Part shown: piece after piece, positions 48,901 to 60,062 of the stretch
Layout of the letters: each line of letters opens with the position of its first letter
Position numbering within the stretch: the first letter of the stretch is position 1
DNA from: Coprinopsis marcescibilis
Taxonomy: Eukaryota; Basidiomycota; Agaricomycetes; Agaricales; Psathyrellaceae
NCBI GenBank assembly: GCA_004369085.1
Contig: ML210146.1
Span: forward strand, 930,001-994,000
DNA length: 64,000 bases
Direction of reading: 5' to 3'
Position numbers and translations under genes: made by a program
Notes under the pieces: generated by a model
Seen by the model: the letters and a program-made list of their open reading frames with translations, nothing else
Told to the model about the DNA's origin: nothing
Database searches by the model: none

Positions 48901-49752
48901 CGGTCGTAGAAGTACTTGTGGATGCAGAAATGGGTCCCAACCCCGCCTCTTCGAACCTTGGCCCTGAGGTAGCGTCAATGAAAGTATAGACACATCAGAG
49001 ATTGGCACATACACCAAGTCCATTTCAGTCAGCTGACGAACGAGATAGAAACACGTCTTTTGGTCGTATTTCGATTTCTGTCCTAGTTCGACAACAGTGA
49101 CCCCATCGTCGCGGCCGCGAGTGATAATTTGCAAAGCAGTGTATACCATCGGACTCATGCGAGAAGACTAATCGAAGAATGAGCTTCAGACAGAGAGAAA
49201 AAGATTGAAACGCACGCGTATATGAGATCCAGTCACCGCTGCAAAAATCGCGTCTGGTTCAACAGCGATCCTCAGTCTGTCTCCATACAACCTAACCAGC
49301 TCTTCCAGGGGCTGAATCTTCGCGTCGGTAATAGGTTCAAGGCGAGCAGGCGTAGTTTCCACATGTTCCTGGCCGGTCGCTTTGGCCTTTCTCTTTGCGC
49401 TCGTTTGCGGGGCTACCCAGACTTCAGATGTGACCCCTTCCGGCAGCAGACCCACAACCACAGTTGGCTGCTGCACGACCAAGGACCATACAAAAGAGCA
49501 AAATGCATCGTCAGGATTCTGTAGTCCAGATGCTCCAGATTGCGAATAGAACCCCGCCACAAAATCCTTCAACCTTGAAGCATTGCATCCTAGAATTGAG
49601 ATAGGACATTAGAATAAGAGAAAAAGATTGGTTGCACCAGGGATCGAACTCGCTGTCTGGGTTGTCGACCACTGAGTTATCACCTGATAGGACGTACCAA
49701 GGTCTCCATCGAAAGAAAGTTCGCGCAGACAATGGTGTAGAAGCTCATCCAT
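42911..49752 (-). CDS. TFC3: TFIIIC B-box-binding large subunit (Tfc3/Sfc3 type)
   Basis: Subunit of RNA polymerase III factor TFIIIC that recognises the B box of tRNA genes. The start at 49752 (MDELLHHCLRELSFDGDLG) joins across intron 49590-49697 to CNASRLKDFVAGFY. The B-block domain is near 49150-49010: MVYTALQIITRGRDDGVTVVELG, then YDQKTCFYLVRQL. More winged-helix segments follow (RRFFQSRIRELIQQGVIEKVLV near 48550; ENEILRVIEEAGGIVNIQ near 47090). Two AT-hook cores occur (KQGRPRKDQ near 47810, KRGRPPKRK near 47480). The large central exon (47539-45167) is alpha/beta with a basic coiled coil. The true C-terminus lies beyond a further intron: GISQ-AEIRWRLRTVYDRQEVLELLA, then EEKTAFWFVDE and WYQL with TAA at 42911-42913. 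An unspliced reading ends at 42969 instead. Confidence 0.88.
49621..49683 (-). other. tRNA-like relic with Pol III box and T5 run in TFIIIC intron 1
   Basis: Inside intron 49590-49697, minus strand, is an A-box-like GATAACTCAGTGG, then GAGTTCGATCCC matching a tRNA B box, then GTGCAACCA like a tRNA 3' end, then CTTTTTC, a Pol III-type terminator. Boxes are only about 20 nt apart, the T stem does not pair well and no 5' acceptor strand matches, so this is a decayed or rearranged tRNA-derived sequence rather than an intact tRNA. The intron is 108 nt, about twice the usual length. Confidence 0.55.
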
Positions 49753-50296
49753 GGGAATGGGCTCGTGTTTAACTTGACGCCAGGGTGTATTGTGTGAGCA
49801 AAGATAAAATATGCAGGCTTCTGTGGTGGTTCCGGTGAAAGAGGAAGACTTGAAAGTGTCCTCAGGACGTCTGACACCAGTAAAAGTTTGAGTATCAAAC
49901 GAAAACGATGAAGAGTCGGTGGACTGTTGACCACACTGAACGGCCTGCTTGAAAGGTTTTGTCTGAGTTCTCTTCTTCGTCCTGCCGGAAGGGCGGGACG
50001 TGACCCACTCACCTCATGTGACTTGTGGCTCTCTCATACTTAGAACTGTCAGAGACTCAGAGTAAGTCAGACTGACAGAGACTCAAAGTGCTCGAGTACG
50101 TCGACAAAACACAGACGAAGAATCATGGCGTATTAATCGTGGAGTCATAAGTATACAATGCAGGTGGGAACGGGAATATGATAATGTGGTGGGGTTCTGT
50201 TGGTCAAAGACCGTTTTGCAACATTTGGCTTTATGTGCCAGGGAATCTAATGGAACATCCTGCGACGGATGCAAGTCTAGTGTTGTCTTTATGCAT
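49753..50296. other. Intergenic spacer, 544 bp
   Basis: Between the TFIIIC start and the UPS2-like stop. It contains a short direct repetition around 50045-50090 (CAGAGACTC repeated with AGTCAGACTGA). A 110-codon minus frame at 49680-50012 overlaps the TFIIIC start in another frame and has no family features, so this is taken as promoter and leader. Confidence 0.5.
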
Positions 50297-50945
50297 TTAG
50301 ACAATGACGCTTTGTGCTTGCCTCTCTTCCCATAGAGTTCTTAGCACATCCGTGAAGGCAGTTTTGCCCAGCTGGGCATTGTGCTCGAATCGCTGTACGA
50401 GCCATTTCTCCAGTCCGTCCGCTGCCGATCTCCATAGCGCAAGACGAGCCTGAATCTCGGCCGTCTGGTGGAAATTCGTCCGGTTTGGCGTTAGAGGTGT
50501 GTACTGCACAACTTCATAGCATGTGGCGAACTGGGAAAGTGAGAGGTTGACGGATGTGATGGTGGTATTCTGTGTTGCGGGGTCCACGAAGGATATTTCT
50601 CGAACATAGGCATCTTCTGAACCACCAAACACCTAGCATCGGGCAGGTTAGTCTATTGTGCACATGCCCATGAGCAAACGGGCGACGTACCTTGATGATC
50701 CACGCAGGGGCTTTCTGCTTGCATCTAAACAGTCGTTCCGTCCGTACAATTCCAGTTTCCGGGTGCACCGAACGGTCCATAACATCCACGCTAACAACAT
50801 GGGTGCATTTGGGATTGGGATACTTCCTCCACATTCCAATCACGACATGCGACCATGGATGCCTGAAGATAGCTCAGCTGGTGGACTCGAGTGGACAGAA
50901 GGCAACGACGTACTCGTATTGGAATGACTGGGAGAAAAAGTGCAT
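50297..50945 (-). CDS. UPS2: PRELI/MSF1 domain lipid-transfer protein, UPS2/PRELID3-like
   Basis: Mitochondrial intermembrane-space carrier. Yeast Ups2 with Mdm35 transfers phosphatidylserine for conversion to phosphatidylethanolamine. Three exons (50914-50945, 50691-50862, 50297-50632) encode 179 residues: MHFFSQSFQYE, then HPWSHVVIGMWRKYPNP, VVSVDVMDRSVHPETG, RTERLFRCKQKAPAW, YVREISFVDP and a C-terminal helix WLVQRFEHNAQLGKTAFTDV. The H-PW start, KYPNP and VDVMDR-DP pattern fit the PRELID3/SLMO branch rather than UPS1. The first intron is at codon 11 phase 2, as in the UPS1-like gene 20 kb away. The gene is short and the C-terminus ends at QSVIV with TAA. Confidence 0.92.
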
Positions 50946-51256
50946 TTTTAAGGGTATTAAGGTACGTCTAGGATACTAATATACAATTCCGCGGGAGTGA
51001 GAAAGCAAAGGGAATAGACGCAGCGCGGGCGCTGCAGACGGCTTGACTGTAGAGACGATAGCACTGCTCTCTCAAATTTACTCAGCCCCACAACAGGGGC
51101 TCGGCGTCTGCCGAATATGGAAAGGGACCCTATTTGTCCCGAATCACATGTCATCATCATCTCAGCCGATTGGATAATGGATTTGAATCGTGATATTAGA
51201 GTTGGTGTCAGTAGGTATAATATAGTACATTAAGGTTAACAAGTAGTACATGTAAC
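50946..51256. other. Intergenic spacer, 311 bp
   Basis: Promoter of the UPS2-like gene and 3' flank of the peroxisomal ABC transporter. Nothing else was recognised. Confidence 0.5.
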
Positions 51257-54137
51257 CTAACTTGAAAGCGCTCTAAGCGCAGTCAAACGTTCCCGCATCT
51301 TGGGTCTGTGAAGGGAATCCCATTTCAGCAAACGCGCAATGTTAGAATCGCCGATGGAGCTTACACTTCAAGGAGCTTGGCCTCCAGGCTCTGCTTCTCC
51401 TCCTGTAGCGCCAATCTTCGCTCCGCGTCGAGTTTAGCACTGGTGGCTCCGTCAGTATCCGGTCACGGGCCTATGCGTGGATCCGAACTTACAATACATG
51501 CCCGCCTTGTCCGTCATAGTGGAGGATAAGCGAGTGGTACTTCCACAAGGAAGGCCGATGCGACACAGTCAGCAAGGTAATGTTGAGCCTAGTGGCGTGC
51601 TCCATCATGCGACCTTCAACCTCCAAGGGCACCAATGAAGTAGCCTCATCGAGAACAGCATACTACCGGTAGAGTTAATTAGAGAAATGTAGCTGCTTTG
51701 TAGAAATAAACGGACCTTGGGGCAGTGATAGAAAAGACGCGCCCATGCAATCTTTTGCTGATCACCACCGCTCAACGCTTCTCTCCATTCGCGAGCAGTG
51801 TCCCAACCGCCTTCTCGCTCGACTACCGAGTCCATGTTGACCATAGCCAAGATTCGGAGAAGATCGTCATCGGTGACTCCACCTAGAAAAATGTGAGCAG
51901 AACCAAAGTACAATAAGAGACTTCCACGCACGAGATTCCATGTCCGCTTTGCAATGAGGATATATGACTTGGTCTCGCAGCGTTCCCAGAGACAGATAGG
52001 GCCTTTGCGGGATCAAGATGAATTCAGAAGCTTTAGGTTTCCGCACAATGCCGCCGTATACCGGCCAGAGTCCACCCAATATACGGAATAGCGAAGACTT
52101 GCCGCAGCCTGATTTGTACATACTTTCAGCGAGATGTTCGACAATAACGCGGTTCAAACGTACCGTTAGGGCCGACAATTAGCAGATGTTGCTGTACTGA
52201 AAGTCAGGATAAACAGGGATGGATGCAAGCGCTAGAACGCACCCCTGGCTTCACATGGAAGCTGAGCTTTCGAACGAGTATATCCCCGTTGGGGGTTACA
52301 ATTGGCACATCTTCAAACTGGATGTCCTCAGATTCAACAATCTGGCCACGAGATCGTAGTACTAGAAGAAGGATCAGACACAGGTTGCTTCAAAAACAAA
52401 TAAACCCACGTTGAGCATTTTCTTCCGAGGTAGCGGTGCTAACCACCGCCTTCTCAAACTTCCCTTGACGAACATCGCTCATGGTTTCCAGAAGCTGGGA
52501 AACGCGAGCAGTGTAACCCGCCAACTCGGACAAGTCCTTGTACGAGTACATAACCCTTCCGAAGGCATCTATTTCACTCCATTTAGCCGCGATTCCCCAG
52601 TTGAAGAGGATCCAATTACCAGACGAAGAAAGGAGCAGTCTCCTGTTGGTGACAAAGCCCTCCGTCCTACTTCCAAGGTCAATGGCACCCATTCCGGGAA
52701 CTTTGAAAAAGGCGGGGATAGCACATAATACCAGCTAGAATGAATTGAGACGAGAGTAACAGGAGAATGCGCACATCACTTACACCGAAGCTTCCCCACA
52801 ACCACTTGATCACACCTTCCTCAATACAGCCGAACCACCAGCGCGCATCAAGTACTTTATGCTCGTGCTCCATCACACTGGCGTATTCCCGTTCGATGAG
52901 AAGCTTCTCTGTTCTCTCTCCCCCGATGAAGGCTACTTCTTCGGCAAACTCTGCGAGGCGAGCATGTGTATGACGCAGGGCACCAGCAAACTGTGCCGAA
53001 AGCGCGGTGTATGTACCGAAAGATGGTGTGAGGTACCGCACTGTCTTCAAGGTTCAGAGATGATTCGAGGTTAGAAGTGGCAAACGTACATAACACGGCA
53101 GTCGTGTTGACCAAAATGGTCAAACCAAGTAGACCTTCTGCACCGACGTTTTGCGATAGTTGATAGTTATAGAGAATCACGTCAAGAACTGGTTTCGCTA
53201 GATTGGAATAGATCGCAGCGAGCTGCATGGAGAACTTGTGAATATCGTGGGTGATCATCCTGCAAGAACAGTTAGTTTATATTTTCCTTGCCGTTGATTA
53301 TCCGTGAACCTACTGGTCGGGATTCTTGATTCTGTCATCCAGGTTGGCTACACATTCGGAGTCAGGGCCGTTGAGGTTTGCTAGTGAGACAAGAAGACTC
53401 ACAGAGTTTGTAATACACTTTGCCATCCGGTCCTTCCTCTTCTTCGCCAAGGTATTGCTTCACGACCTCTTGTGTGAGACGAGTCCGATAGGCAATTGCC
53501 AACTTGTTCTGGACATAGCTCAGCCAACTGTTTGTCCATGTGGCAGGAATGGCGACGACCAGCCATTTGACGATATTGAGGAAGAATTGAAGGGGTTGTG
53601 CTCGGACAAGACTTGCGACGATTCTGAATAACCAGATGATTAGAGCGAACAGGGTTTAAAGTGGAATACAACCCGTACTTTCCATCCAAAGCCGCGACAT
53701 ATAATGAGATCGCGGTTCTGAACACGAGCAAGCTCGAGTGCATAAGCAGTAGCAAAGCCTCCTTTGACCTGATTCCAGGTATTACGATTTTCAGGATATG
53801 ACCCAGCCTGCTATAGAAATGACCATCGACCTAGAGAGATGCTGATACATGAGATCCGAACACTTTTATTCAAGAATACTATTCTGCTGACCGCGACGCG
53901 AGCAGGTTTATTAGCCTCGCCCTGCTTGCCCTTTCCTCTCTTCTTGCGCGAGCCACCATCATCAGAAGGCTTTCCAGAGCGACTTGTCAAGCTAAGATAT
54001 GTGGAACCAAGGGTGTATACAACAAAGGCGATATTCAAGACCCGCTGGACTGTGGGGCGGTGGCGTCCATAAGCTTTGGAGAACTGGGCGAAGCGCTCTT
54101 TTGCTGCCTGTGATCTGAGGGTTGATAGGACAGTCAT
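51257..54137 (-). CDS. Peroxisomal ABCD half-transporter (PXA/ALD-like)
   Basis: Half ABC transporter of subfamily D, which imports long-chain acyl-CoA into peroxisomes for beta-oxidation. It starts [19 protein letters not shown] at 54137, followed by a TM helix and a basic linker (SRKKRGKGK). The TMD shows ABCD hallmarks: [16 protein letters not shown] and [21 protein letters not shown] (53330-53240), and [13 protein letters not shown] (EAA-like motif, near 52940). The NBD has [20 protein letters not shown] (52110), [35 protein letters not shown] and, after splicing near 51660, AVLDEATS, then [13 protein letters not shown]. The stop is TAG at 51257-51259. About twelve introns. Membership of the PXA1 or PXA2 branch was not settled. 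The full transporter would be a dimer. Confidence 0.92.
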
Positions 54138-54297
54138 ATGGGGGAGGGGAGGCAAAGAGCATGGGCAAGACCATTGGATTACAAGTACAAGACTGCGAAC
54201 ATGTGAAATATTGGTATCAAGGCACAGCGGCCCGCTAGCCCACAGGCGCTTGGCGGTCATCTCCAGTAGATACCCTGGCCCTCACCGACAATGTCTA

Positions 54298-55427
54298 CTA
54301 CACTTTACTCGTTTCATCCGGAGGTCCCAGATACCGCCGTTCTTTGACAAATTGGACAGCTGAACTCCAGTTCGCAGCTCGCCATAGAGGCGCTCCAGCA
54401 GGGATCTCCAGCTTTTCGTCTTTCCAGAACTCGCGCCCGCCCTCTCGTTCAAATCGGACAGCAAAGGTCGAGTCGGCCTGGGTGTCATCTCGACTGCTGA
54501 CCCTCTGGTTCCACTCATAGTCTCCGAACAACAGTACCGGGACAGGCTCCTCGGCAGTCGCGCATTGCAACGCATTTTCAGCCGAGTCGTCGATCAATAG
54601 CACAGCCTTCAGGTCGTTGCACACCTAGTAGATGGACATGATTGAGCTCGGGAAGGACACCGAGGATGGGCAGCTACAGACCTGGGCTTTGCTGAGCCGA
54701 GTAACCACTTCGTGTCCCTCTTTATGGCCATCCGTGAACTGGCCGGTGCACACTATGCTCTCAAAGCAGCCTTAAAGACATGTCAAACCCACAAATTATA
54801 CCATCGTTGGATATACACTCACCGGGGAAGTATTTCTGCACCCATGTCCAACTCTGGTCTGCAGTGTCTTTAGATCTAGCGGTGACAATGATCAGTCTGT
54901 AACCCAACTTCTTCAACTCTTCTAGTCCGTCTTTTGCTCCTTCCACTGGCCGCGATTGATAAATGCGGTCTGTCTCGTAGAATTTGGCCACTTTCTTGAA
55001 TGTTTCCTTGGGATCGCCCCAGTATTTGTTCTTGATATCTTTAGTGTTATGTGAGGAGAACAGGGGTTCACTAAATCTGCACCTTCCAATAGTAATAGTC
55101 TAGAATGCCTGAGTCCAATTTTTACAAAGACAGCACGGCGCTTACAGAGAAAGTCAGATGTTTTCATGTCAGTGCCATAATTCTCATTGTGCCCTGTATG
55201 ATAATTGAATTGAAAAGCTTTTCGTCATCTTCGAGACACCCACAGTCTGCCACCTCTTGGTTGGTTTGGCTGAGGACGTCGTCCAAATCTACAGCAATCA
55301 AAGGGCCCGGCGGAGGGTGTACGAGTTCTTCCAAGAGCCGACGCTCGCGATCGAGTTCTTCTTCTCGGAGCTCCACGCTCTGAAGAATTGGGGATTCGAG
55401 AGGGTTTATAGATGCTGCTGAAGACAT
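54298..55427 (-). CDS. HAD-superfamily phosphatase, nucleotidase-like
   Basis: Predicted Mg-dependent phosphatase. It starts MSSAASINPLESPILQ at 55427. Motif I is PLIAVDLDDVLSQTN, giving DxDxV, near 55290; motif II is IIVTARS near 54890; and the acidic motif VLLIDDSAENA is near 54600. The order YQSRPVEGAKDGLEELKKLGYRLIIVTAR resembles the 5'(3')-deoxyribonucleotidase branch. Three to five introns. The end is at the stop at 54298 after GPPDETSKV. Substrate unknown. It sits downstream of the beta-carbonic anhydrase, same strand, spacing 179 bp. Confidence 0.82.
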
Positions 55428-55606
55428 TATCTTCAGTCACTGGATGGATCAAGTGAGAAAGATGAGAGTGGGCTGAAAGACTTTTGCATCCGCTCCATGT
55501 GGATGCGGAAGTCGAAAACAATACATTACAAATACTATATTACAAGGTTGGCCAATGCCCATTGTAACCGTACCAGAAGATAAACCCAATTTGATTCTGA
55601 CGATGC

Positions 55607-56387
55607 TCAAACAACTTGAGCAACCTAGAAATAAATATCAGTGCGGGCTCGTCAACGTAATGGTCGTTACGGTACCTTTCCAGAACGAACATCATAGGTC
55701 CATCCTGTGATCTTGCTTTCTGGGAGAACGAGGGGGTTTTGCTACTTGGGAGTTAAAACGTTTCCCATGAGACTGGAAGGATCGCATCCGTACCTTGAGG
55801 AAGGTAACATCATCCTTCACACTTTCTTCCAAATTGGAAATTTCAAGGAAGTCGATTTGGTTAACCGCCGACGCAACGGCTTCATTTCCAGGGGAAGCAT
55901 CTCTCACAATGCCGCGCAGTTGCTCGGTGGTGAAGGTAAGCATGCCGCAGTCGGTGTGATGGTAGACGGCGACTTCACGAGTTCCCAAAAGACGTTGGGA
56001 TATTATAATGCTGCGGAGAGCCTCCTTGCTACACATTGAGGTGAGGCTTAAGGGTTTTACCAGTTATACATGCAACTCACGCAGAGCCTCCAGCATTCCT
56101 GATGACATGGGCTTCACCCAAGTCGATACCCAATTGACCCGCGGGCCTTTCGTATATTGTCAGTCGATAATAACGAGAGCGAGCGTGTCATACTACTCAC
56201 TCAATACGGGCATCCATACAGGTAACTGAAAATCGAATGCTTCGGTTAGGTCAATGGCCACGATGAAGAACAGACAACCCGTACCAACGATGACCTTCTT
56301 GGAAGGAGGAAGCGAGAGCTCTCCTTTATCAAAGGAACCAACATAGGCAGAGTTGTTGGATGCATAAGCCTCGGCTTGGGAAGACAT
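55607..56387 (-). CDS. Beta-class carbonic anhydrase
   Basis: Zinc enzyme interconverting CO2 and bicarbonate. Exons assemble to MSSQAEAYASNNSAYVGSFD at 56387, SKKVIVVTCMDARIE with the Zn ligand Cys and the Asp-Arg pair, AGQLGIDLGEAHVIRNAGGSA, LRSIIISQRLLGTREVAVYHHTDCGM with the Zn ligands His and Cys, then TFTTEQL and ITGWTYDVRSGK-VAQVV with TGA at 55607-55609. Five exons. It is small, about 170-175 residues, with no targeting peptide seen, so probably cytosolic. It is divergent from the RINT1-like gene. Confidence 0.93.
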
Positions 56388-56861
56388 GATTGTGGTTTGA
56401 AGAGCGGTTACTGGCGAAAGATCCAATGCAGTTCTGGTTCTGCAAGGCACAGAATATATAGTGAAGCCATAGCCATGGATTCTTCATCGTGGTCAAGTAT
56501 GGCGCGATCATTCTGTTCGTCCCTGAAGGTCCCAATATTGTTTAGGCGCAAAAGGTAGGTGTGCGTCAACTCGATGTCAAGGGCTGGTATGTTTTTCGGT
56601 TGGGAGAGATCCGAATGCGCACATGAGCGGTAAGAATCATCTCAATAGATATCCTGTGAGCAAGTGTGAGTTTTGAAACCTGGTATGTGTAGAAAGAATG
56701 TCACCTTGAAGTTTTATTACGACAAGCAATAGATACGAGGTAAAGTTCAGTTGGCTTGGCACTTGCAGCGACACGTGTGACGTGACTATCCCCTTTTGGT
56801 GCGGAGAGCCTTGCCTTGACTGGCACTGACGGAATGGCAAAGTCTGGTCCCCAGCAACATT
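56388..56861. promoter_or_regulatory. Divergent promoter region, 474 bp
   Basis: Separates the start codons of the carbonic anhydrase (-) and the RINT1-like gene (+). Apart from the TATA-like box, I see no operator or gene. Confidence 0.5.
56453..56460 (-). promoter_or_regulatory. TATA-like box of the carbonic anhydrase gene
   Basis: TATATATT on the minus strand, 66-73 bp before the start codon. Position and sequence fit a core promoter, but no transcript start is known. Confidence 0.4.
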
Positions 56862-59800
56862 ATGGCCTCTTCAGAACTCAAGTCTCTGCTTGCCCCGTCA
56901 TCCTCAGAGCTATCCTTACAACGAGCTACCGACATACTCAATGCAAGGTTCACCTCAATCGATGACTTGGACGGTCTGGAGCTGCTGGCAGCTGACGCTC
57001 AGTCGAGGCAGGCAGAACTCAATGCCCAGGCACGTTCAGATTGTCGGAGCAGCTGGCTAATTCTGACTAACAGACAGCTTAGCTGTCCTCCTCTCGATTA
57101 GCCGTCTATGAATTTCTGAAGGAAACTCGCGACACGACCGCAAGTCTGCTCAACGATGCCAAAGAATACTCTCTCGAACGCCATACCCTGGCAGACGAGT
57201 TGTCGGAACTCAGCAGGTCTTTGGTTTCTGTCATGTCAGATGGAGAATCAACACCAACCCTATTGGAGGATCTGCAAACCCTGCAGCGAAACCTCAAGGA
57301 ATTGGAGAGTGTCCGAAACTATGTGCTCATCATCCGGCATGCGCTCAAGCTAAGGTTGGACAAATGCACTCAGTTCTGTCCTCAACACACCTCTCCTGAT
57401 AATGTTTCTTTAGAGAAGATTCAGTAAATCAACTCGCTACAGTCCATTCGATCTCCAGTCAAGAGTTGGACAAGTACGACCAGCTTCTCCAGTTTGTCCT
57501 TCGGGTATCCGGCAGTCTCGCTCAAGTGGAAGATGCGGGAAGGCAACTTCACCTGGTCACATTCTTGCGAGATATACAGGAGAAGACCTGGCGGGACATG
57601 AAGTCGTCCCTGTTCAGGTATTTCAATGTTCTCTTACCTCATATGCCGAACCCTTAACGTTCACTCAGTACCCTTCTCGAAAGCGCCGAGAAGCTTGGGT
57701 GGCCGACGGCCATTGACTATGCTACATGCGATCCGGACACTCGCCGTTCGTTCGAACGTGCATTCATGAGGTTGCTCCATCTCCGTCGCGCGTAAGTCAG
57801 TGCAGTGTCCCGACCACATATCCATGCTGACCTTGGCGCGTAGACGGGCGACCTTATACGAGAAGCACGACCTGGAAAATAGTGAAGGCGGTGGACTCTA
57901 CCCAATTGAAGCACTCGTTCAACCTATTGCTCTACGTTTCAAGTACCACTTTGAAGGTACACGCCAAACAAATCGCTTGGACAAGGCAAGTTAATGGACT
58001 TTCAAACATGCGCAATCGTCTTACCAGTATAACAGCCAGAATGGTATTTCACCCACATCCTCAACATCGCACACGAACACCGCCATTTCATGGATACCTC
58101 GATTCAACGTCTTTTGTCGACAACATCGTCAAAGAGAATAGTCGCTTGGGTAAGACAGTGTGTCGCATGGCAGCAACCCGATTAACCTCGATTTACAGCG
58201 CGAGTTTGCGATGTTGCTTTTGCCCTTGCTTTCCCGAAAGTTGAAGAAGAGCATACCGTCGTTGCTCTCACGACCTTCATTATTCGCCCACACCATTCAT
58301 CAAGCTCTTATCTTTGATACAGCGTATACCGAACAAGGATTCGCACTACAAAGCACTTCTGCTGACCTAGGCAGCACCGATTCCGAGGCGCCATGGGAGG
58401 GTGTCAGCGGAGTGATTCTTGGCAATCCTGAATGGTTCAGTGCATGGGTACACGCAGAGAAAAACTGTCAGTCTGTCTGTCTAATCTCACTGAATTGATG
58501 TTCAAGCCTGCTATAGTCGTCGAAAATCAATTTACCGACATTATATCTGCCTCTGACGCATGGATCGTATCGGATGACGCCGACGAAGAGGCTACTTCAA
58601 CCTTGGATATAAAGCCAACCAATTCCGCACGCAGGATAAAAGGACTTGTCAACCAGATCACTGGTAGGCTCTTCTTCTGACTGGCAGTTGTTCCTCTCGC
58701 TTTAACGTCGCTTGGCAGATCGATTCTCTCCATTGCCATCTCCCGCTCAACGAGCCCAGTTCTTGATCTCGATGCAGTTGCCGCTCTTGGACTCCTATCG
58801 AGGTCGGATAGCATCATCTTTGGACGCATTCGAAACGCTTTCCAACGCCTTTCTCCGTGCTGTTCCCGGGGCACTGTCATTGAGTCTTAGCAGCAGTGGA
58901 GGGACTGTCAAAGTTGACAGTCGAAACCTGACGACTGGTGTTGCTGGTGTACAACGCCTTTGCAAAGCGTTGGTCAGTGCCCTGTACATTCATTCCGCTC
59001 TAGAATCGTGGTCTGAAGATACTGTGAGTACATACATACTTGAACAATTCATCGTCTGAAATATCTCCAGTTCTTCCTAGAATTATGGCAAGACATACTC
59101 CGTGATCCTCTGGCACGGGAAAATGCAAGCCAGTCTCAACTGCTGCCCAAGCCTAGTTGGGGAAACACCGGGGGTCAAGCCGTACACGACACCATTTTCG
59201 ATGAAATCAGAACCAAGTACCAAACTATCATTGGCCGCGCGGAAGATATGATAGTCCAACAGGTTTGTGGAGAGATCGAAGCTGAGCTACGTCCACATAT
59301 CATTGCGTCAACACAGTAAGTCATCCAGCACCTTATCCATCACAGCGAGTTCTGATTATATCTGCTTCCAGCTCCGCCACTGGGCAACAACCTTCTGATG
59401 GAATCGGCATCTCTCAAACGTTATTGGGACCTATTGCATTGCTGTCATCCCTCCTCATGGCCATCCGGTCAGGATTACCGCAAAAAACGTTTACGAATCT
59501 CTATCGCCGAGTTGCCTCAAGATTAGCTGAGCATATACTTCAACGCCAGGTCTTGTACCGGGGCGACTTTTCGAAATATGAAGGCGTCACTGTGCAGGCA
59601 GAGTGCGAGTTGTGGGTCGAGACTTGCCACAACGCGTTGAGCGGCAACTTGGGGGGCGGTAGACAACGCGTGGAGGCGCCGTGGTCCAGACTACTCCAGG
59701 CAGCTAGGCTGGTCGGCGCAGAAGGTGACACTTGGGATCTCATCATAGGAGCCACTTTTGGAACGCATGATGAAGCAGAATGGGAACAGGTGATGATCGA

Positions 59801-59873
59801 TGTGACAGGTGCAAATGAAATGAGTAGAGAGGATGTTAGCAAACTACTTAGGCGTAGAGAAGATTGTCCATAA
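56862..59873 (+). CDS. RINT1/TIP20-like ER tethering factor
   Basis: Subunit of the Dsl1/NRZ complex that tethers Golgi-derived COPI vesicles at the ER. It starts MASSELKSLLAPSSSELSLQ at 56862, followed by a heptad-rich N-terminal coiled coil (57110-57400: VYEFLKETRDTTASLLNDAKEY and LLEDLQTLQRNLKELESV). The helical RINT1/TIP20 body includes FVLRVSGSLAQVEDAGRQLH, YPIEALVQPIALRFKYHFEG, EWYFTHILNIAHEHRHFMD after splicing near 58040, and PEWFSAWVHAEK, then ISMQLPLLDSYRGRIASSLDAFE. It ends KLLRRREDCP with stop at 59873. About nine introns. Classified by the conserved YRGR/SSLDAFE and PIALRFKYHFEG blocks. Other tethering proteins are less likely. Confidence 0.85.
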
Positions 59874-60062
59874 ACAGGCAACGTTTTACAATTGATCGTC
59901 AGTTTGAATACGTTTAAACATACAAAGGCAAAAAGGAAAACATGAATCGAATCAGAAAATACAATCAAAGCCCGTGACACAGCAAAGCAAATTCGTGGAC
60001 GAAAACAGTACATAAGCTACGCTATTAAAACCAAGACAAAAAATGAAGAATCCAGGTCACAA

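Noticed and set aside
49621..49683. A functional tRNA gene
   Set aside because: The A and B boxes are too close, the T stem is mismatched and there is no pairing 5' acceptor strand. Kept only as a tRNA-like relic.
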